Assembly (NCBI GenBank): GCA_016722295.1
Contig: JADKGL010000005.1
Span: 1-64,000 of the forward strand
Origin: Saprospiraceae bacterium
GTDB lineage: Bacteria; Bacteroidota; Bacteroidia; Chitinophagales; Saprospiraceae
Length of the DNA stretch: 64,000 nucleotides
Direction of reading: 5' to 3'
Both the position numbers and the translations under genes were made by a program. Of this stretch, positions 58,227 to 64,000 are shown piece after piece (the stretch's first letter is position 1; the number at the start of each line of letters is the position of its first letter). The notes under the pieces were generated by a model. The model saw nothing but the letters and a program-made list of their open reading frames with translations. It did not search any database and was not told the origin of the DNA.

Positions 58227-61200
58227 ATGAACATGAACTTGATACTTTTTTTGAGAAATCGTTTTTTTTCTGCATTGCTTATTGTTGCTATAAGCTCATT
58301 ATTGTCCACAAAAGGATATGCGCAAATTTTTCCCACTCTGGAGGGACATTATTGTGACTCATTAATTTGGGGACCTCCTGCAGGTATTGATGTGTGTGAA
58401 GATACGCCAACACCTACAGCAGATCTCTTACAATTCTGGATGATAAACTCTGGTGACTCCAGCTATGTTGCATGGGAGAGATGCGCTTATGGTGCTGGTT
58501 CTTCAGCATATAGTTTGCTACTAAATCTGGATTGTGATTCACCACCAAATCGAGATGCCATGATTATTTTTGAGTGGAAAGCTGTGGGTAGTGAATGTCC
58601 TGCTCAGATCACTGATATTTATTTGACTACTCCGAACAATATGGTTTCATTGGGCCCAGCTTACCAAGGATCGCCAGATTGTATCAATGGTGTACCCAAT
58701 TGTGATGAAAATAATAAATTCCTTGAATATAAAGTCAATTGGAGAATTGTAGTCGATTACCTTATCGAATGGGGAATGATAGATCCTTGTAATTGTGATT
58801 GCAACCGAATAGAAATGTACAATGCTGTTTCTCTTGCTGGACTTTCATTCAACAGTGCTGAAAAAGATGACTACGAAGTTTTTTTTGGATCTCATGAATT
58901 CTATATCAATCAGTGTCCTATTGCTGATTTCGCGATTGCAGACAATGAATTTTGCTTAGGCAATGATGCACAATTTGATGCTTCTGCCACGATTGATTCG
59001 ATACCAACCATTGAAGCATTACAATATTTTTGGAGTTTTGGAGATGGAACAACTGGTACTGGCAAAATTGTAAACCATATGTATACATCTAAAGGAGACT
59101 ACATTGTAAAACTGGTTGTTACAGATATTTATGGCTGTGTTGATTCTATTGAAAAGCCTATCAAGGTAATTGATTCTACTCCATTTTCGATCAGTGGCTG
59201 TCCATCAGATTTAAGTTTAAATTGTACTTCTGATAAAAATACTCAAGTTCAAAATTGGATAAATGCTGCACTAATAAGCATTCGTAATAATACCATAATA
59301 GCAGATCCAACAGCATTAGTTATTACCCATAATTGGACCTCGAATGCAAATAATATTTTATGCGGAATCAATAATGGTGTTCCAGTTAAATTCATGATAC
59401 GTGGTCTTTGTAATGCAATAGATTCTTGTATTGCAAAAGTGTATTTTGAAGATTTGGTCAAGCCTGTGATTACGTGTCCACAGAATATTACCATCGGATG
59501 TACCGCATCAATTTTAACAAGCAATACAGGTATGGCAACTGCAACAGATAATTGTGAAATCGATACGATTACTTATACTGATGTTAGAAATCCGCTGTCT
59601 TGTGGTGAAACAATAAATAGAACTTTTCGAGCAACAGATATCTGTGGTAATACTAGCACTTGCACACAATTCATAACTAAAACAGATTTAACACCTCCCT
59701 CTTTTTCTTGTCCACCTGATGTCACAATTTACACTGAGGCTAATTGTGCACCAGATACAGCAGGCTTGATGGCTTTATTTCCAACGGCAACAGATGAATG
59801 CAGTCTTCCATTATTGTCATCAGTCAATGATATCAGTGGTCTTACAGGATGCAGTGGCACAGGAGTCATACTACGTACCATCACAGCAGTGAATGCTTGT
59901 AATTTGCGATCGAGCTGTACTCAGAGAATTACAATAATAGATCGAACTCCTCCTACAATTACATGTCCTCCAGATATCACTGTAAATAAAAACGATACTT
60001 GCGTTGCAGACACCTCAGTAATTTTTACTATGATGCCTATAGTATTAAACTCATGTGGTTCAAGTTCGATAAGATATTACAACACTAATGTAAACTTAAA
60101 CTTTTGCAGTGGAACAGGTTATTTTAGTCGTGTATTTGTAGCGACTGATGCTTGTGGGAATTCAGCAACTTGTAGTCAAACAATTACAGTTGTTGATCGA
60201 AAAGCACCAAGCATTGTTTGTCCTCCAAATATAACAGTACAAATTGCAAATAATTGTAGATTGGATACAGGATTAGTTTATACTGGATCACCGACTGGAA
60301 CTGACAATTGTGGGTCATTCAGAATAAGTTATACAAATGATTTTACTGGATTAAGTTCTTGCAATAATACAGGTTCGTTTATAAGACGATTTGTCATAAC
60401 AGATGCTTGTAATAATTCTTCGACTTGCAATCAAATTATCAGCATTGCTGACAATACAAAACCTGTAATCACTTGTCCTGCAAATACTACTGTTTATAGA
60501 AGTGAATCTTGTGGCATCGATACAAGCTTAAATCAAACAGGAAGAGCTACTGCAAATGACAATTGCGGATTAGCCGTGATAAGCTATCGCACGATTAATA
60601 ATTTATTTCTTTGCAATAAAACAGGATCTCTAACTAGAATCTTTACGGCAACTGACGCTTGTGGCAATACATCTTCATGCCAACAAACGATTACTGTATT
60701 AGACATTACACCATCTTCTATCACTTGCCCTCCAGATATTACAGTTTATAAAAACGCAAATTGCATAGCAGACACAAGTGTTGCATTTACTGGAAGGCCT
60801 ACGATTATAGAAAACTGTGGATCATACAAAACTTCATACGACAACAATGTCAGTGGACTAAATCAATGTAGCAATACTGGAGTAATCGTCAGAAGATTTA
60901 TCGTCATAGATGATTGTAATAGATCCAATGTATGTTATCAACGAATTACTGTACGTGATACAATAAGACCAGTCATTACAAATTTCCAAAATTATTATAC
61001 TAGCTGTGAAAGAGATTTTCAAACTGAATTTCAAAATTGGTTGAAAAATTTTACAGGAGCAAGTGCAACAGATAATTGTGGACAAGTCACCTTATCTACA
61101 TGGCCGTTGAATCCTACGATAAATTTTAATTTCCAACAAGGACCGACAGAAGTATTAATCGTCGCAACTGATGCTTGTGGAAATACAAGTTCTGTTCCTG

Positions 61201-63377
61201 TGTACTTTTATATTTCTTGTTTGAACCTTGCAAAAGAAGTGAGTAAAGAAATAAGACCTGTTGCAGCCTCAAGTGGCATCAACACTAATTTTGATGTGGC
61301 ATTAGATTTTGTGATTCAAAATACAGGTAATGTGACCATCAATAATGTTAGTTTGAGAGATAGTATCGCTTCACAATTCTGTGGAGCTTATGTTAGAATT
61401 GTTTCTCCAGTATCTATAATCTCTACTACTGCTTCAGGAATTGGTGCACCTAATTTAAATTTTAATCCTGACCAAAATATTCAAATGCTCTCAGGCAACT
61501 GGACACTTCAAGCTGGACAAAATATTAAAGTACGGATTATTGTTGAAGTAAATGCTTATGTTGATATCAGCAGATGTTATCCAGACGATAGAATACTTAA
61601 CACGGCAAAAAGCAATGCAGTTGACATCAAGGGAAATCCATTAGATGATCTCAGTGAAGATGGTAATGATCCTACAAAAGATAATGATGGCGATGGAAGC
61701 ACCGACACTCCTACTCCAATCCCTTTACTTCCTGCTTATGGTGATTATGTGTGGCATGATGCAAATGTGAATGGCATCCAAGATTTTGGTGAAGAAGGTG
61801 TTCCGAATGTATTTGTGTATTTATACAATGCCTTGACAGATCAATTAGTCAGATCAATGACTACGGATCAAGATGGAAAATATCTCTTTAAAAAATTGCA
61901 ACCTGGGGAGTATTATGTAAAAATTGGAACACCAGTAGATTGGCGCAGCACAACCGCCAATATAGGCAGTGATTCTAAAGATTCTGATATCGATCATACT
62001 AATGGGCCAAATACTTCTGAATCGACTAATCTCGAATTATTTGAACATGATCTCACTTGGGATCTTGGGATGTGGCGATGTAATATGATCAGTGGTGACG
62101 TATGGTATGATGTCAATAAAGATGGCATCTATCAGGATGAAGAGAATGGATTAAATGGTCTTACTGTTTATTTAATCAGCATATCGACTGGCAACATCAT
62201 TGATCAAACGATCACTGGACCAAAACCATTAACACCTTCTGATGATGGCTTTTACAAATTCCAATGCGTACCGCCTGGCTCTTACTACGTTCGTTACCAA
62301 AGACCTGGTGATCTAGCGCCTAGTGCGGCATTCAGAGGGACTGATAGGACTAAAGATAGCCATGTTACTCATGCATTTGGACCTAATACTTCTGAACGAG
62401 TTACTGTCCTAAGTGGAACGATGATTACAGATTTTCATGCTGGTTATCAGGCTAAAGCAGTCGTTGGAAATTTTGTTTGGTTGGATGGAAACCAAAATGG
62501 AATCCAAGAACAAAATGAAGCTCCTGTTGAAGGTGTAATCGTTAAAGCGATTAATCTTGAAGGCGTTGTCATCAGCGAGGATATAACACAACAGAATGGT
62601 TCTTATATGCTAGATGGAATTCCAGAGGGTGACTACTACATTTCGTTTAAAGCTCAAGGACAATATGCATATACTAGTTCAAACATTGGCTCAGATGCAT
62701 TGGATAGCGATGTAACGGGATCACAAGGAAATGGGACTACATCCGTTATGCGATTCAGAGAGGGCGATAGAATCACAAATGTTGATGCTGGACTTATTTT
62801 AGGATTATTGCCATTGGAATGGTTATCATTTACGGCAAACTATAATGGCGCCTTTACTGAACTAAATTGGAGTACGACAAATGAAGTAAACAATGATCAT
62901 TTTATAGTAGAACGGATGCATGAATCGGAAAAAGAATTTTCAGAAATTGGAAAAGAAAAAGCTGTAGAAACTGCACTTCATTTGCAAAATGAATATACAT
63001 TCAATGATTTTACAAATCAACTTGATGGATCTTATTATTACAGGATTAAACAAATAGATAAAATGGGAAAGTTTACATACAGTTATATTGCTCAAATTAA
63101 TAAAAATTCTACTGATAAATTTATTGTAAATCTATTTCCAAATCCAGTAAGTAATGTATTGAAAGTAGAAGTCGATGTTAATCAAACAGGAACAGTGTAT
63201 AGTGAAATCGTAAATGCATCAGGAATGGTCGTGTGTCCACAGCCAATTGGAAGCACAGTCAAACAAGGGAAACAAATCTTTACTATTGACACAAAAGATT
63301 TGGTCGATGGAAGCTATGTTTTAAAAATCAAAAATGCGAAGACTACAGTATTAAAGAAATTTGTAGTGATCAAATAA
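58227..63377 (+). CDS. Giant PKD/HYR/SdrD-B surface protein, T9SS type A
   Basis: This 1716-residue intact protein has a signal peptide (FFSALLIVAISSLLSTKGYAQ). A PKD domain follows (residues about 231-313, YFWSFGDGTTGTGKIVNHMYTSKGDYIV). Six HYR-like modules of about 83 residues follow (412-912), each with ITCPPDITV...DNCG...CSNTG...TDACGNS. A DUF11-like domain lies at about 999-1112. Three SdrD-B-like domains follow (1170-1525, YGDYVWHDANVNGIQDFGEEG, ISGDVWYDVNKDGIYQDEENG, VGNFVWLDGNQNGIQEQNEA). These typically bind calcium. A T9SS type A domain ends it (1631-1716, IVNLFPNPVSNVLKVEVDV). It is probably a calcium-stiffened surface adhesin. Confidence 0.9.
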   Translation: MNMNLILFLRNRFFSALLIVAISSLLSTKGYAQIFPTLEGHYCDSLIWGPPAGIDVCEDTPTPTADLLQFWMINSGDSSYVAWERCAYGAGSSAYSLLLNLDCDSPPNRDAMIIFEWKAVGSECPAQITDIYLTTPNNMVSLGPAYQGSPDCINGVPNCDENNKFLEYKVNWRIVVDYLIEWGMIDPCNCDCNRIEMYNAVSLAGLSFNSAEKDDYEVFFGSHEFYINQCPIADFAIADNEFCLGNDAQFDASATIDSIPTIEALQYFWSFGDGTTGTGKIVNHMYTSKGDYIVKLVVTDIYGCVDSIEKPIKVIDSTPFSISGCPSDLSLNCTSDKNTQVQNWINAALISIRNNTIIADPTALVITHNWTSNANNILCGINNGVPVKFMIRGLCNAIDSCIAKVYFEDLVKPVITCPQNITIGCTASILTSNTGMATATDNCEIDTITYTDVRNPLSCGETINRTFRATDICGNTSTCTQFITKTDLTPPSFSCPPDVTIYTEANCAPDTAGLMALFPTATDECSLPLLSSVNDISGLTGCSGTGVILRTITAVNACNLRSSCTQRITIIDRTPPTITCPPDITVNKNDTCVADTSVIFTMMPIVLNSCGSSSIRYYNTNVNLNFCSGTGYFSRVFVATDACGNSATCSQTITVVDRKAPSIVCPPNITVQIANNCRLDTGLVYTGSPTGTDNCGSFRISYTNDFTGLSSCNNTGSFIRRFVITDACNNSSTCNQIISIADNTKPVITCPANTTVYRSESCGIDTSLNQTGRATANDNCGLAVISYRTINNLFLCNKTGSLTRIFTATDACGNTSSCQQTITVLDITPSSITCPPDITVYKNANCIADTSVAFTGRPTIIENCGSYKTSYDNNVSGLNQCSNTGVIVRRFIVIDDCNRSNVCYQRITVRDTIRPVITNFQNYYTSCERDFQTEFQNWLKNFTGASATDNCGQVTLSTWPLNPTINFNFQQGPTEVLIVATDACGNTSSVPVYFYISCLNLAKEVSKEIRPVAASSGINTNFDVALDFVIQNTGNVTINNVSLRDSIASQFCGAYVRIVSPVSIISTTASGIGAPNLNFNPDQNIQMLSGNWTLQAGQNIKVRIIVEVNAYVDISRCYPDDRILNTAKSNAVDIKGNPLDDLSEDGNDPTKDNDGDGSTDTPTPIPLLPAYGDYVWHDANVNGIQDFGEEGVPNVFVYLYNALTDQLVRSMTTDQDGKYLFKKLQPGEYYVKIGTPVDWRSTTANIGSDSKDSDIDHTNGPNTSESTNLELFEHDLTWDLGMWRCNMISGDVWYDVNKDGIYQDEENGLNGLTVYLISISTGNIIDQTITGPKPLTPSDDGFYKFQCVPPGSYYVRYQRPGDLAPSAAFRGTDRTKDSHVTHAFGPNTSERVTVLSGTMITDFHAGYQAKAVVGNFVWLDGNQNGIQEQNEAPVEGVIVKAINLEGVVISEDITQQNGSYMLDGIPEGDYYISFKAQGQYAYTSSNIGSDALDSDVTGSQGNGTTSVMRFREGDRITNVDAGLILGLLPLEWLSFTANYNGAFTELNWSTTNEVNNDHFIVERMHESEKEFSEIGKEKAVETALHLQNEYTFNDFTNQLDGSYYYRIKQIDKMGKFTYSYIAQINKNSTDKFIVNLFPNPVSNVLKVEVDVNQTGTVYSEIVNASGMVVCPQPIGSTVKQGKQIFTIDTKDLVDGSYVLKIKNAKTTVLKKFVVIK

Positions 63378-63389
63378 ATTCCAAAAAAA

Positions 63390-63428
63390 TCTGAAGAAGT
63401 AGATTAATATTAAATTTACTTCTTCAGA
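63390..63428 (-). terminator. Terminator between convergent T9SS genes
   Basis: TCTGAAGAAGTA and TACTTCTTCAGA are perfect 12-bp arms around a 15-base loop. On the minus strand they are followed by T7 (63389-63383), so it ends the minus-strand gene. It may also slow the plus-strand transcript. Confidence 0.85.
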
Positions 63429-63460
63429 CTTCTACATTGCTTAATTCAATCTCGTCGAAA

Positions 63461-64000
63461 TTAATTAATTATAAGTTTTTGAGTAAAGACCAAATTCTCT
63501 TTGTTATATATTAGAAGTTGATAAATACCCTTATTCAAGTCACTTGTATTAAAAGATTGGTTGGATAGTCTTCCATAATATCGAGTCACTGTTCTTCCCA
63601 TCATATCATTTATCCTTACAGAGTAATTTTCTAAACTATGAGTATTATTATGAATTAAAAAAGATTTAGATATTGAAGGATTGGGATAAATATAAAATGC
63701 TGACTCTCCTATATTTTCAGTCGCACTCATGGTAGAACATATTTGTAATTTAGTAAACAATTTTTGTAAAGAGTCTATAGGTTCAATCTGTGATAAGTTA
63801 GGCGTTTTTACAGAAATATAAAACGAAGGCTTCCCCATGATATCGTTGGGTTGAACTACTTGTAAAAATGCAAAAAGCGATGATGTATTATTAGATTCAC
63901 ATCGTATATCTGCACCTTTACTATTTGCTCCTTGCATTGCAGCCATTAATCTACATTTCAAATTTCCATTTGTATTTCGGAATCGAGATTCCATTGCTGT
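63461..64000 (-). CDS. DUF1028 protein with T9SS type A domain (5'-partial)
   Basis: The frame is open to the right edge (TAMESRF...), so the start lies outside the window. The visible part is the C-terminal portion of a DUF1028 domain, an Ntn-hydrolase-like family: NLKCRLMAAMQGANSKGADIRCESNNTSSLFAFLQVVQP, SFYISVKTP and EPIDSLQKLF. A T9SS type A sorting domain follows (FYIYPNPSISKSFLIHNN ... NKGIYQLLIYNKENLVFTQKLIIN). It would be secreted. The activity of DUF1028 proteins is not established. Confidence 0.82.
   Translation of the reverse strand, partial: TAMESRFRNTNGNLKCRLMAAMQGANSKGADIRCESNNTSSLFAFLQVVQPNDIMGKPSFYISVKTPNLSQIEPIDSLQKLFTKLQICSTMSATENIGESAFYIYPNPSISKSFLIHNNTHSLENYSVRINDMMGRTVTRYYGRLSNQSFNTSDLNKGIYQLLIYNKENLVFTQKLIIN

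Overview
The window is AT-rich DNA from a member of the Bacteroidota, most likely of the Saprospiria type. The sequence evidence is a set of very large secreted proteins with type IX secretion (T9SS) C-terminal domains, both the type A form and the CHU_C/gliding form. HYR, SdrD-B-like, PKD and dockerin-like modules, a TonB-dependent receptor, a short NuoG, and promoters of the TTG...TAnnTTTG kind also fit. The genus cannot be named from sequence alone. No prophage, insertion sequence, rRNA operon or CRISPR array was seen.

Layout. 1-4754 (-): a modular secreted M43 metalloprotease running off the left edge. 5218-15025 (+): a surface-glycan cluster with CDP-sugar synthesis (rfbF, rfbG, an RfbC-like epimerase, an SDR reductase), four methyltransferases, a hexapeptide acyltransferase, three glycosyltransferases and a retropepsin-like protease. 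15043-21990: a sugar-uptake cassette, probably for sucrose: LacI regulator, TonB receptor, GH100-like invertase, uridine-kinase-like P-loop kinase and SLC45-type MFS importer. 21991-23623: a gene-poor stretch with hairpins, a DUF5672 gene and tRNA-Ser(GCU). 23665-25080 (-): dnaA. 25315-37999 (-): a complex I operon, nuoD-E-F-G-H-I-J-K-L-M-N. 38515-64000: mostly T9SS cargo, with an S24-type repressor, a Tat-type amine oxidase, a beta-propeller protein, a small outer-membrane barrel, a lipoprotein, an MBL hydrolase, and an HxlR / DoxX / Old Yellow Enzyme electrophile-response locus.

The most unusual part is the nuo operon. It lacks nuoA, nuoB and nuoC at its 5' end. It carries a PIN-toxin / UPF0175-like pair between nuoH and nuoI. 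A free-standing S23 (23S rRNA intervening-sequence) protein gene lies between nuoF and nuoG, bracketed by a perfect 25-bp inverted repeat. Three different C-poor repeat tracts start exactly at the stop codons of nuoD, nuoE and nuoF. The rest of the operon is conventional.

Quality caveat. At least twelve genes are interrupted by one-base shifts, mostly in A/T homopolymers, and these include the essential-looking nuoG. The breaks are dense in 1-20.7 kb, sparse to 40 kb and absent after that, where two 5-kb reading frames are intact. I read most of them as consensus errors of a draft assembly. rfbG and one glycosyltransferase also lack large internal segments, which simple base-calling errors do not explain. 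Frameshifted genes are given below as one entry over the whole inferred span.
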